Positions 1 to 5,834 of a stretch of 5,834 nucleotides of DNA are shown here, one piece after another. Source of the stretch: Planctomycetia bacterium (GTDB taxonomy: Bacteria; Planctomycetota; Planctomycetia; Gemmatales; Gemmataceae); contig JANXSH010000378.1 in NCBI GenBank assembly GCA_025356615.1, positions 1-5,834 of the forward strand. The letters are read 5' to 3'. The notes beneath the pieces are model-generated. The model saw only the letters and a program-made list of their open reading frames with translations. It made no database searches and was not told the DNA's origin. The position numbers and the translations under genes were made by a program. The first letter of the stretch is position 1. Each line of letters opens with the position of its first letter.

Positions 1-304
1 CGCGGCTAAACAACAGCGCGTCGCCCTCGCTCGCGCTCTCGCCGGAGAACCGGGGATCGTCCTGGCCGACGAGCCGACTTCCAACCTCGATGCTGCGACA
101 GCGGACATCTTGCGGGAAACGTTACTCGGGCTTCGCGCGTCGGGACGCACGGTCATCGTCTCGACCCACGATCCAGCGCTGGTGGCGCTGGCAGACGGTC
201 GGATCGGGTTGGAACTCGGGAGGGTGATGGCGAAAAAGCTCGATGCGAGGATCGTCCCGGGGGCGGCCGACACCACAGCGATGGAATGCGGGGAGAGGGA
301 CTGA
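1..304 (+). CDS. ABC transporter ATP-binding protein, LolD/MacB type, C-terminal part
   Basis: The reading frame is open from base 2 and ends at TGA 302-304; the N-terminal part, with the Walker A motif, lies outside the window. The visible 100 residues show the end of the C-loop region (KQQRVALARAL), Walker B with its catalytic glutamate and D-loop (IVLADEPTSNLD), and the H-loop histidine (VSTHD). The wording LADEPTxNLD is typical of the LolD/MacB/FtsE group, whose ATPases drive lipoprotein release, efflux or cell-division complexes at the inner membrane; which of these applies cannot be told here. After the core, about 30 residues form a tail without a recognisable domain. One oddity: the two residues four and five places before the QR arginine, normally the GG of LSGGQ, read AA. 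The TTG at 110 is an internal leucine codon, not a start. The gene converges on the cytochrome gene downstream. Confidence 0.9.
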   Translation, partial: AAKQQRVALARALAGEPGIVLADEPTSNLDAATADILRETLLGLRASGRTVIVSTHDPALVALADGRIGLELGRVMAKKLDARIVPGAADTTAMECGERD

Positions 305-324
305 TCTACTCCCCTCTCTCCCTG
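289..324 (+). terminator. Stem-loop spanning the ABC gene stop codon, possible terminator
   Basis: Bases 291-297 (GGGAGAG) pair perfectly with 316-322 (CTCTCCC). In a plus-strand transcript the stem extends to about 11 bp, 289-299 with 314-324, including two G-U pairs, around a 14-nt loop that holds the TGA. No T-run follows (the next bases are TAATCAGCC), so it is not a canonical Rho-independent terminator. It could protect the 3' end of the mRNA or be chance in purine-rich coding sequence. Confidence 0.3.
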
Positions 325-484
325 TAATCAGCCGCTTCGCCTTGCATTCCTTTCCTGACATGCAATAAACGTCAACTTGCAAGCGCTCTCCGAACAAGTG
401 GCGCAGATTCAGCGTTCCCAGGCGAAAAGAGCTGAGGAGGGACATTGGGAGGCAAGCGGCTCTTCGATCACGAACGATGCTCCT
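305..484. other. Convergent intergenic gap
   Basis: This 180-nt stretch separates the plus-strand ABC gene from the stop of the minus-strand cytochrome gene. It contains a 6-bp stem (TTGCAT 342-347 with ATGCAA 360-365, 12-nt loop) without a following T-run on either strand. I see no convincing gene, RNA or promoter. An open frame that starts at 445 on the plus strand runs antisense into the cytochrome gene and looks like a shadow. Confidence 0.6.
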
Positions 485-2443
485 CTAGTTTCGTAGTCCC
501 TGGAGCTGCTTCTCGAACCAGGCTTCCATTTGTTTCAGGTTGGCCGGTCGGAGCGCACGGACCTTGGCGAACTCGGCCTTGGCCTCTGTCTCACGTCCCG
601 TCTCGAGGAGGTACAATACCCACATCTGGCGCGCGTCCACACTCGCGGGGTCCAGTTCGAGCCATTTCTGCGCATGAGGGTCGAGTTCCTCCCAGGCCCC
701 TCGATAGGCCAAGTGGATCACGAGATACTTCCGATAGTCGGCGACCCAGGGGTTTATCTCCACCGCGCGACGCCAGTACCCTAGTGCCGTCTCCTTTCGT
801 CCCAGGTCGTGAGTGAGAGTTCCCAGCGTCACCAGCGCGCCCTCATGCCGGGGGGCACGCGCCAGGAGTGCCTCGAACGTTTCGATGGCCGCGAGGGGTT
901 GGCGCATCACCTGGAGGAGTTTACCTTTGGCCTCCCAGGCCGCGAGGTCGCCCGGAACGTCTTTCAGCGACTCACTCAGGGACCGGATAGCAAACGCCCC
1001 ATCCGCTTCGGTCAACGGATGCCCGCTCAGTGTTAGCTGGTAGTGCGCCATTGCCAAGTCACGAGCGGCCTCCTTGTTCCCGAGATCGGGCACGCCTCGA
1101 TAGAAATCCACCAGCGCGGCATGAGGTCGGGGTTCTATACCGTGGCGATTCGCGGGTTCCTCGCCGGCCTTTCGGACGACGCGGTGGTCCGTCGAGGCCG
1201 TGTGGACGATGTCCGTGTTGGCCGAACTCGGCATGTGGCAAGCGATGCAGCTGTCCGCCGGCTCCTTCTTCCGCCGCGCCGCCTCGGGGACGCTGCACCC
1301 CGCGTCCTTATGGCATTGGAAGCATCGTTCGCGGTAATGGGCAATGCGTCGCTCCGGGGCCACCGCCTGATGCGGATCGTGGCAGGTGATACATCCCATC
1401 TTGCCCTTCGTAGTGCCACCCAGGAAGCACTTACTCTGGACCATCTGCTCGACGTGATTGACCGCCTTCTTCTCCTGGCTCGCCCCCCGCCCCCAGACGA
1501 AAACGGAGAAGAAATCCTGGAGCGGCATACCGGGCCGAAAGTCGTTCAGCCCCCGCCCCTGACGCAGGACGCGCGCGGCCCCTTCGAGATGGCACTGCTG
1601 GCAGACCGCCTCGCGCAGCGGCGGCTCCAGCCGTTTCGGATCGACGATGTCGTATTTATCCGATGTCAGGACGTGCCGACCTCCGGGGCCGTGACAGCGT
1701 TCGCAGCCGATGGCGTGGCCCCGGAAGACGGGTTCGTGGAATCGATGGCGCGTGTTTTCGACAGGCTCGACACGATTGGCGTGGCAAGACAGGCATGCCG
1801 CGTCGATGGGTCGGCCCGCACGCGCCCACGGGGGGAAGCCCGGCGATAGATCCCATCGCTGGTTCCGCGAGAACCAACTGATCGGCGTCTGGAAGACGAA
1901 CCCGTCGCGGATCGACAGGTACGAGTGCCCGCGTCCCCCCGACCCGATCACGAAATCGACCTCATGGGCGAAATCGTAGATCGGCACGCCGGCGGCGTCG
2001 AGTCGAGTCTGCCGATGAGAGACCCGATCCCCTCGGCGATCGACGCGGAAGAGGATGTCGAACGCTTCAAACGGGTTGTGATGGGCGGCATCGTAGGTCT
2101 GCTCGCCTGCGAGTCGAGCGATCGGGACGAGGGATCGACCCATCGGGTGCTTGGCGTAGGTGCGATGGATGTCCTGATGGCAGGGCAGGCATTTTTCATC
2201 GCCCACGTATTCGACGTTCGGAGGGACGTTGCGAAACGGTCCGCTGTACGCCAGACGCGGATCGGGCGGGAAGTTGTCTTCCGTGTGTTCGGGGTCCGAG
2301 TTCTGTCCGGGCGTCCTGGTGTAACAGTACACAGATAGGAGCGCGCCAACGATGAGAGTCAGAGCGCCCGAGATGAGGAGGAACTTCTTTTTCCTCGAGA
2401 TCGGAATCGAGGGTGGGCCAGGATCGATGTCGTCGGAAGTCAT
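485..2443 (-). CDS. Membrane-anchored heptaheme cytochrome c (c554-like) with C-terminal TPR domain
   Basis: This 652-residue protein should sit on the outer face of the cytoplasmic membrane and carry electrons through a chain of c-type haems. A short N-terminus with RKKK (17-20) precedes one membrane segment at about 21-41, probably an uncleaved signal anchor. Seven CxxCH sites follow: 85-89, 217-221, 247-251, 281-285, 351-355, 374-378 and 399-403. The start YVGDEKCLPCH and the 128-residue stretch between haems 1 and 2 resemble the cytochrome c554/c-prime-like proteins with TPR tails found in Planctomycetes, Verrucomicrobia and Acidobacteria. From about 500 to 635 the helical, Ala/Leu-rich sequence fits roughly four TPR-like units, suggesting protein binding. 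C339 and C383 are extra cysteines outside haem motifs. The ATG at 2443 is the start that includes the anchor; no Shine-Dalgarno sequence is visible before it. Third codon positions are more mixed than in the DUF1501 and DUF1080 genes. The electron donor and acceptor are unknown. Confidence 0.93.
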   Translation of the reverse strand: MTSDDIDPGPPSIPISRKKKFLLISGALTLIVGALLSVYCYTRTPGQNSDPEHTEDNFPPDPRLAYSGPFRNVPPNVEYVGDEKCLPCHQDIHRTYAKHPMGRSLVPIARLAGEQTYDAAHHNPFEAFDILFRVDRRGDRVSHRQTRLDAAGVPIYDFAHEVDFVIGSGGRGHSYLSIRDGFVFQTPISWFSRNQRWDLSPGFPPWARAGRPIDAACLSCHANRVEPVENTRHRFHEPVFRGHAIGCERCHGPGGRHVLTSDKYDIVDPKRLEPPLREAVCQQCHLEGAARVLRQGRGLNDFRPGMPLQDFFSVFVWGRGASQEKKAVNHVEQMVQSKCFLGGTTKGKMGCITCHDPHQAVAPERRIAHYRERCFQCHKDAGCSVPEAARRKKEPADSCIACHMPSSANTDIVHTASTDHRVVRKAGEEPANRHGIEPRPHAALVDFYRGVPDLGNKEAARDLAMAHYQLTLSGHPLTEADGAFAIRSLSESLKDVPGDLAAWEAKGKLLQVMRQPLAAIETFEALLARAPRHEGALVTLGTLTHDLGRKETALGYWRRAVEINPWVADYRKYLVIHLAYRGAWEELDPHAQKWLELDPASVDARQMWVLYLLETGRETEAKAEFAKVRALRPANLKQMEAWFEKQLQGLRN

Positions 2444-2639
2444 GGAATCGAGCCGTATCGAATGATCGAAGGAGGTCTCCCGTCACGATACAGGCGCACT
2501 CGAAGGAAGAGAAGGGGCTTCCCGATGCGGGACGAAGAGGCATCTCACTGCGGACGGAAGATCCCCTTCCGAATCGCAGGAGACTGTGCCCTCGCAAAGA
2601 CGCAGTCTCTCTGTTGGATCGATATCAGCGGACAGGCCG
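2444..2639. other. Intergenic gap between DUF1080 and cytochrome genes with weak hairpins
   Basis: In this 196-nt gap the cytochrome gene could have its own promoter, but I find no convincing -35/-10 pair on the minus strand. Two small inverted repeats are visible: 2580-2586 with 2603-2609 (7 bp, 16-nt loop), about 30 nt after the DUF1080 stop, and 2555-2560 with 2566-2571 (CGGAAG/CTTCCG, 5-nt loop). Neither is followed by a T-run on the minus strand, so a terminator call is weak. No small gene is supported. Confidence 0.45.
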
Positions 2640-3749
2640 TCACTTCTTCTCGACGATCCAGACGTTGCGGAACTGGAGCGGGTTGCCGTGCCCTTGCAGC
2701 TGGAGCGGGCCGGGGGTGCCCTCTGCGTCCTCGCGTGCCCCGCCGGTCTTGCCGGTGATCTCCTTGTCGTCGTGGATCACGACGCCGTTGAGCTTCGCGG
2801 TGATGCGGGCGTTCTTCGTCTTCTTGCCGTCCTCGCTGACGGCGTTCGTGAAGGTGATGTCATAGGTCTGCCATTGGAGGGGAGGCAGGCACATGTTGAC
2901 CTTGGAGGCGAGTTTCGTGTAGACGCCGCCGCACTCGTTGTTCTCACCCTCGAGGCCGAAACTGTCGAGGATCTGCACTTCGTACATATCAACCATGTAG
3001 AAGCCGCTGTTGCCCCGGCCCTGGTCGCGCGCGTCGGGACGGTAGGGGAGGTAGAACTCGAGGTGGACCGTGTAGTCGTTGAACTTCTGCTTGGTGCGGA
3101 TGTCGTGGCCGTCGGTGTTGAGCCACTTCGTCGTCTTGTCGAGCCGCCCGCCGGTGAACGCCTTGGTGTCGGTGCCGTCGAAGAGGACGGTCGCGCCTTC
3201 GGGAGCCTTCGCGCCCATCGTCGGGTTCTTGCGGTCGGTTCGAGTCAGCGTCGGGGTCTTGCCGTCGGGGTCGTCCGCCGCGTTCAGCGTGAGGGTGTTG
3301 CCCGAGATCGAGCCGGACATCTCCTTGTGGCCGACAGGCGGGAACTTGCGGGTAGCGCTGAAGACGCCGAGGCCACCGGACTTGTAGGAACGCTTGCCGG
3401 CCTTGGCCGTCTCGAGGATGACCTTGCCGTCGACGAGGTTGCCGTCGAGGAGGCTCTTGTTCTTGCCGTCCCAACCCGCGCCGGGAAGGCCGCCGGGATA
3501 CACGACCGCCTGGAAGGTGCCCTTGCCCAGTGCGATCACTTGGACGCCGTAGCGAGTGTCCTTGCCGGGGGTGACGTACTCGCCCTGGAACGCGAAGTCG
3601 GTCGGCAGCGTCGAATCAGCGGGGTCGGTCCAGACTTCCTTTTTCTTGTCCTTCTTGGGTGCCTGGGCCGGTTCGGCTCGCACCATCACCAGCGTCAGCC
3701 CCGCCGTCAGCAGCGACAGCGCCGCCAGCCATCCGAGTCGTTTCGTCAT
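2640..3749 (-). CDS. Secreted DUF1080 protein, 3-keto-disaccharide hydrolase-like, with N-terminal companion domain
   Basis: This 369-residue protein has a Sec signal peptide: K3/R4, a hydrophobic stretch at about 5-23, then a likely cleavage after A30 (AQA|PK) or A25 (VRA|EP). A lysine-rich linker (32-37) leads into a beta-rich region at about 50-170 (motif YPGGLPGAGWDG at 84-95), often seen ahead of DUF1080 in planctomycetes and of unknown function. The C-terminal 184-368 matches the DUF1080/PF06439 family, with a concanavalin-like jelly-roll fold: ATVLFDGTD near the start, then GNSGFYMVDMYEVQILDSFG (245-264), NECGGVY (270-276), and NPLQFRNVWIVEK at the end. PF06439 is now named 3-keto-disaccharide hydrolase because members hydrolyse 3-keto-glycosides; the substrate of this protein is unknown. 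A Shine-Dalgarno-like AAGGA lies 8 nt before the ATG. It sits 108 nt downstream of the DUF1501 gene, on the same strand. Confidence 0.92.
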   Translation of the reverse strand: MTKRLGWLAALSLLTAGLTLVMVRAEPAQAPKKDKKKEVWTDPADSTLPTDFAFQGEYVTPGKDTRYGVQVIALGKGTFQAVVYPGGLPGAGWDGKNKSLLDGNLVDGKVILETAKAGKRSYKSGGLGVFSATRKFPPVGHKEMSGSISGNTLTLNAADDPDGKTPTLTRTDRKNPTMGAKAPEGATVLFDGTDTKAFTGGRLDKTTKWLNTDGHDIRTKQKFNDYTVHLEFYLPYRPDARDQGRGNSGFYMVDMYEVQILDSFGLEGENNECGGVYTKLASKVNMCLPPLQWQTYDITFTNAVSEDGKKTKNARITAKLNGVVIHDDKEITGKTGGAREDAEGTPGPLQLQGHGNPLQFRNVWIVEKK

Positions 3750-3757
3750 CGTGGGAT

Positions 3758-3762
3758 TCCTT
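3758..3762 (-). promoter_or_regulatory. Ribosome binding site of the DUF1080 gene
   Basis: The minus strand reads AAGGA here, with 8 nt before the ATG at 3749-3747. It supports that start codon. It is the only clear Shine-Dalgarno sequence among the three complete genes of the window; the DUF1501 and cytochrome starts show none. Confidence 0.6.
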
Positions 3763-3769
3763 GGAGAGG

Positions 3770-3799
3770 GGTATTCGTTTGGCGAGAGGGGCGTGTCAA
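3770..3799 (-). promoter_or_regulatory. Candidate sigma70-type promoter upstream of the DUF1080 gene
   Basis: The minus strand carries a perfect TTGACA at 3799-3794. A weak -10 match follows: AATACC at 3775-3770 with an 18-nt spacer, or GAATAC at 3776-3771 with 17 nt. Transcription would then begin close to the ribosome binding site, giving a very short leader. Five of the six -35 bases lie inside one arm of the inverted repeat 3781-3856, an arrangement that would suit a repressor. The poor -10 makes this tentative, and TTGACA could be chance. Confidence 0.25.
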
Positions 3800-3856
3800 C
3801 GCCCTGGAGGCCATCATACGAAGAAAGAACCCCGCCGGTGACACGCCCCGCTCGCC
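3781..3856. repeat. 18-bp near-perfect inverted repeat between DUF1501 and DUF1080 genes
   Basis: GGCGAGAGGGGCGTGTCA at 3781-3798 pairs with TGACACGCCCCGCTCGCC at 3839-3856: 17 of 18 positions match, with a single A-G mismatch (3787/3850), around a 40-nt spacer. On the minus strand the repeat begins one base after the DUF1501 stop codon. The long GC-rich stem would fold stably in RNA. Neither strand has a T-run after it (minus strand continues AAACGAATACC), so it is not a standard terminator. It may be an mRNA-end stabiliser, a U-less terminator, a protein-binding site or a remnant of a small palindromic element. Confidence 0.75.
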
Positions 3857-3857
3857 G

Positions 3858-5267
3858 TCACGCGATGATGTCCTTCACGACGCGCCCGGACACGTCGGTG
3901 AGGCGGAAGTCGCGGCCGGCGTAGCGGTACGTCAATTTCTCGTGGTCGATGCCCATCAGGTGCAGCATCGTCGCGTGCAGGTCGTGGACGTGCATCTTGT
4001 TCTCGACGGCTGCGAAGCCGAACTCGTCGGTCGCGCCGTAGGTCATGCCGCCCTTGACGCCGCCGCCCGCGAGCCAGACGGTGAAGCCGGCGCTGTTGTG
4101 GTCGCGGCCCTTGGCCCCCTCGCTCATCGGGGTGCGGCCGAACTCGCCGCCCCACAGGACGAGCGTGTCGTCGAGCAGGCCGCGTTGCTTCAGGTCCGTC
4201 AGCAGCGCCGCGATGGGCTGATCGACCTGTTTCGCCTTGTCGGCGTGGCTCCTCGCGTCGCCGTGGTCGTCCCAGGGCTGGCCGTCGCCGGTGTAGATCT
4301 GCACCATGCGGACGCCGTTCTCGACGAGCCGGCGCGACAGTAGGCACGCATCGGCGAAGTTGCCCTTGCCGTACATCTCGCGCGTCGATTTCGTCTCCTT
4401 GGAGAGGTCGAAGACGGCCTGCGCCTCGGTCTGCATGCGGAAGGCCATCTCCAGCGAGGCGATTCGGCCCTCGAGCGGGTTGTCACTCCCGCCACGGCGG
4501 GCGAGGTGCATCTCGTTGAGCTTGTTCAGCAGGTCCATCTGCTCGCGCTGGGACTTCGCGCCAAGGGCGGTGTTGCGCAGGTGCGGGATGGCGTTCTTGG
4601 GGTCGATCCGGCTGTTGTTGATGTGCGTGCCCTGGTAGATGCCCGGCAGGAAACTGTTGCTCCAGAGCTGCGGGCCGACGACCGGCTTGCCGGGGCAGCA
4701 GACGACGAAGCCCGGCAGGTTCTGGTTGACCGCGCCGAGGCCGTAGAGCAGCCACGAACCCATGCTCGGGCGCGTCGGCTGCATCTCACCACTGTTCATC
4801 ATGAGCAGCGACGGCTCGTGGTTGGGCACGTTGGTGTACATCGAGCGGATGACGCACAGGTCGTCGGCGCGCTTGGCGATGTGCGGGAAGATGCTGCTGA
4901 TTTCGAGGCCACTCTTGCCGTGCCGCGCGAACTCGAACGGCGACTTCATGAGTCCGCCCGTCTTTCGCTCGGTCTTCAGGCCTGCGGCCGACGGCTTCTG
5001 ACCGTTGTGCTTGATGAGGGCCGGCTTGGGGTCGAACGTATCGACCTGCGAGGGGCCGCCGTTCATGAACAGGTGGATGATGCGCTTGGCCTTCGCCGGG
5101 AAGTGCGGCCTTTTGGGGGCGAGCGGGTTGTTGCTCGGGCCAACGAGTGGCGGCGCGGCCGCGCCGAGGGTGCCTTCGTCGGCAAGCAGGGTCGCCAGGC
5201 CCATCAAGCCGAGGCCGGTGCCCGCTCGGGCCAGGAGGTCGCGTCGGGTAATCGGGGTGTCGTGCAT
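3858..5267 (-). CDS. Tat-exported DUF1501 protein (sulfatase/alkaline-phosphatase-like fold)
   Basis: This 469-residue protein starts with a Tat signal: TRRDLLA (7-13) followed by an Ala/Gly/Leu-rich stretch to about 29 and a likely cleavage near AAA (36-38). Tat export suggests folding, perhaps with a metal, before transport. Family motifs run in order: HLFMNGGPSQVDTFDPKP (65-82), the family's first signature; WDDHGD (332-337); GGEFGRTP (373-380); GRDHN (387-391); and HVHDLHATMLHLMG (426-439). The Asp/His motifs lie where metal ligands occur in the alkaline phosphatase superfamily, but the reaction of DUF1501 proteins is not established. Length is normal for the family and no frameshift is seen. 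The typical planctomycete partner, a DUF1553 protein, lies 156 nt upstream on the same strand. The start ATG at 5267 lacks a visible Shine-Dalgarno sequence (minus strand GATACCTCCC before it); it is supported by the intact twin-arginine leader. Confidence 0.95.
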   Translation of the reverse strand: MHDTPITRRDLLARAGTGLGLMGLATLLADEGTLGAAAPPLVGPSNNPLAPKRPHFPAKAKRIIHLFMNGGPSQVDTFDPKPALIKHNGQKPSAAGLKTERKTGGLMKSPFEFARHGKSGLEISSIFPHIAKRADDLCVIRSMYTNVPNHEPSLLMMNSGEMQPTRPSMGSWLLYGLGAVNQNLPGFVVCCPGKPVVGPQLWSNSFLPGIYQGTHINNSRIDPKNAIPHLRNTALGAKSQREQMDLLNKLNEMHLARRGGSDNPLEGRIASLEMAFRMQTEAQAVFDLSKETKSTREMYGKGNFADACLLSRRLVENGVRMVQIYTGDGQPWDDHGDARSHADKAKQVDQPIAALLTDLKQRGLLDDTLVLWGGEFGRTPMSEGAKGRDHNSAGFTVWLAGGGVKGGMTYGATDEFGFAAVENKMHVHDLHATMLHLMGIDHEKLTYRYAGRDFRLTDVSGRVVKDIIA

Positions 5268-5423
5268 GGGAGGTATCTCGAAAGCTTCTTGTTTGTCTTC
5301 GCGGGTCCGGTGTCCGAACAGGTGGGGTGGGTCGAGCAGCCCACCACGCCTGACGCTGGCTTCAAACTTATAGAGGACGCAAGGGGCACTCTGGTGGGCC
5401 TCGCTTCGCTCGACCTACCCTTC
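5268..5423. other. Intergenic gap between DUF1553 and DUF1501 genes with GC-rich hairpin
   Basis: In this 156-nt gap the minus strand folds GGTGGG (5345-5340) onto CCCACC (5331-5326) with an 8-nt loop; partial pairing extends outward to 5321/5350. No T-run follows. Further upstream on the minus strand, TATAAG (5372-5367) matches a -10 element at five of six bases, but the hexamer 17 nt before it (ACCAGA) is a poor -35. The DUF1501 gene may therefore be read through from DUF1553 or have its own weak promoter; the sequence does not decide. Confidence 0.4.
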
Positions 5424-5834
5424 TCAATCGACGTATAAAAACTCGTTCCCCGCCATCAACACCTGGGCGTAGCGGACGGCGCGTGGCAACTGATTCTGCT
5501 TCGTCTCGTCGGGGTCATCGGCTAGCGACAGGTAGAGTTGGCCCAGGCGAAGTTCGGCGGCGTCGGGGGATCGGCCGAGGGTCAGCAGGTAGGCGAGGCG
5601 GACGCGGGCGGTGTCGTCTGGCTCGCGGTGGAGGCGAGCCGTCAAGGCTTTGGCGCGGTCGAGCATGAACGCGCTGTTCATGACGAAGAGTTGCTGCTGC
5701 GGGACCGTCGTCTCGGTGCGCTTTTCGGCGGTGAGGTTGGCGTCCGGGAAGTCGAACAACCGCAACAGCGGGTTGAGGTCGTGGCGGCTGATGCGGGCGT
5801 AGACCGTGCGGCGCGGGGTGGCCATCTGGTTCAA
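5424..5834 (-). CDS. DUF1553 (PSD1-type) protein, C-terminal part
   Basis: The frame is open to the window edge and ends at TGA (5426-5424), so only the last 136 residues are visible; the first codon in the window, TTG, is an internal leucine. The fragment carries the C-terminal DUF1553 signature: RRTVYARISRHD (8-19), LLRLFDFPDANLT (23-35), TTVPQQQLFVMNS (41-53), then RVRLAYLLTLGRSPDAAEL and the family ending NEFLYVD. Full-length relatives are large exported proteins that often have a planctomycete cytochrome c domain, DUF1549 and DUF1553 in order; whether this one has a haem domain cannot be seen. Genes of this type are usually followed by a DUF1501 gene, as here. The function of the pair is unknown; roles in surface polysaccharide handling have been suggested from genome context. 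Confidence 0.92.
   Translation of the reverse strand: MNQMATPRRTVYARISRHDLNPLLRLFDFPDANLTAEKRTETTVPQQQLFVMNSAFMLDRAKALTARLHREPDDTARVRLAYLLTLGRSPDAAELRLGQLYLSLADDPDETKQNQLPRAVRYAQVLMAGNEFLYVD

Noticed and set aside
331..460. GCCGCTT 331-337 and AAGCGGC 454-460 as a long-range inverted repeat
   Set aside because: Seven bases separated by over 110 nt in GC-rich DNA is expected by chance.
1295..1429. C339 and C383 of the cytochrome as further haem sites
   Set aside because: C339 is followed by FLGGT and C383 by SVPEA, so neither belongs to a CxxCH or CxxCK motif.
1043..1849. A 268-codon plus-strand open frame antisense to the cytochrome gene
   Set aside because: It is codon-aligned with the cytochrome gene, whose seven CxxCH motifs and membrane anchor are clear; the plus-strand product shows no domain.
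2471..2475. GGAGG on the plus strand as a ribosome binding site
   Set aside because: No start codon follows at a usable distance on the plus strand and no plus-strand gene is supported there.
2586..4343. A 585-codon open frame on the plus strand across the DUF1080 gene, the gap and part of the DUF1501 gene
   Set aside because: Its codon boundaries coincide with those of both minus-strand genes. It stays open because GC-rich genes avoid TTA, CTA and TCA codons, the complements of stops. The product is rich in Val, Leu, Asp, Glu and Arg without any domain, as expected from an antisense shadow.
4506..5438. A 310-codon plus-strand open frame antisense to the DUF1501 gene
   Set aside because: It has the same codon-aligned antisense register and the same biased composition; the minus-strand DUF1501 gene has all family motifs.
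5431..5440. TATAAA on the plus strand as a promoter -10 element
   Set aside because: It lies in the last codons of the DUF1553 gene and would point plus-strand transcription into an antisense region; no plausible gene follows.

Overview
The window looks like a piece of a planctomycete chromosome. It is GC-rich by eye, and four genes on the minus strand carry protein families that are hallmarks of Planctomycetes: a DUF1553 (PSD1-type) protein, a Tat-exported DUF1501 protein, a secreted two-domain DUF1080 (3-keto-disaccharide hydrolase-like) protein and a membrane-anchored multiheme cytochrome c with a TPR tail. The Tat leader of the DUF1501 protein and the N-terminal domain of the DUF1080 protein recall Gemmata-like lineages, but this is an impression from family resemblance and not a placement.

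Layout. Bases 1-304 (+) are the C-terminal end of an ABC transporter ATPase of the LolD/MacB type. It converges on the minus-strand genes; bases 305-484 are the convergent gap. Reading the minus strand in the direction of transcription, the order is: the C-terminal end of a DUF1553 protein (5834-5424, cut by the window edge), a 156-nt gap with a small GC-rich hairpin, the complete DUF1501 gene (5267-3858), a 108-nt gap largely filled by an 18-bp near-perfect inverted repeat, the complete DUF1080 gene (3749-2640), a 196-nt gap with only weak hairpins, and the complete heptaheme cytochrome c-TPR gene (2443-485).

How the genes may work together. All four minus-strand products are, or are likely to be, exported or membrane-anchored. 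DUF1553/PSD1 and DUF1501 partners usually occur next to each other in planctomycetes, and their biochemical role is still unsettled. DUF1080 proteins are linked to hydrolysis of 3-keto-glycosides, a route that needs a prior oxidation of the sugar. A membrane-anchored cytochrome with seven haems beside them makes an extracytoplasmic redox and polysaccharide-processing module conceivable. This is inference: the gaps of 108-196 nt do not prove one transcript, and the cytochrome gene shows a less GC3-biased codon choice than its DUF1501 and DUF1080 neighbours.

The most noteworthy non-coding signal is the inverted repeat at 3781-3856. It begins one base after the DUF1501 stop and overlaps a perfect TTGACA hexamer upstream of the DUF1080 gene. 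No tRNA, rRNA, CRISPR array, insertion sequence or integrase was seen.
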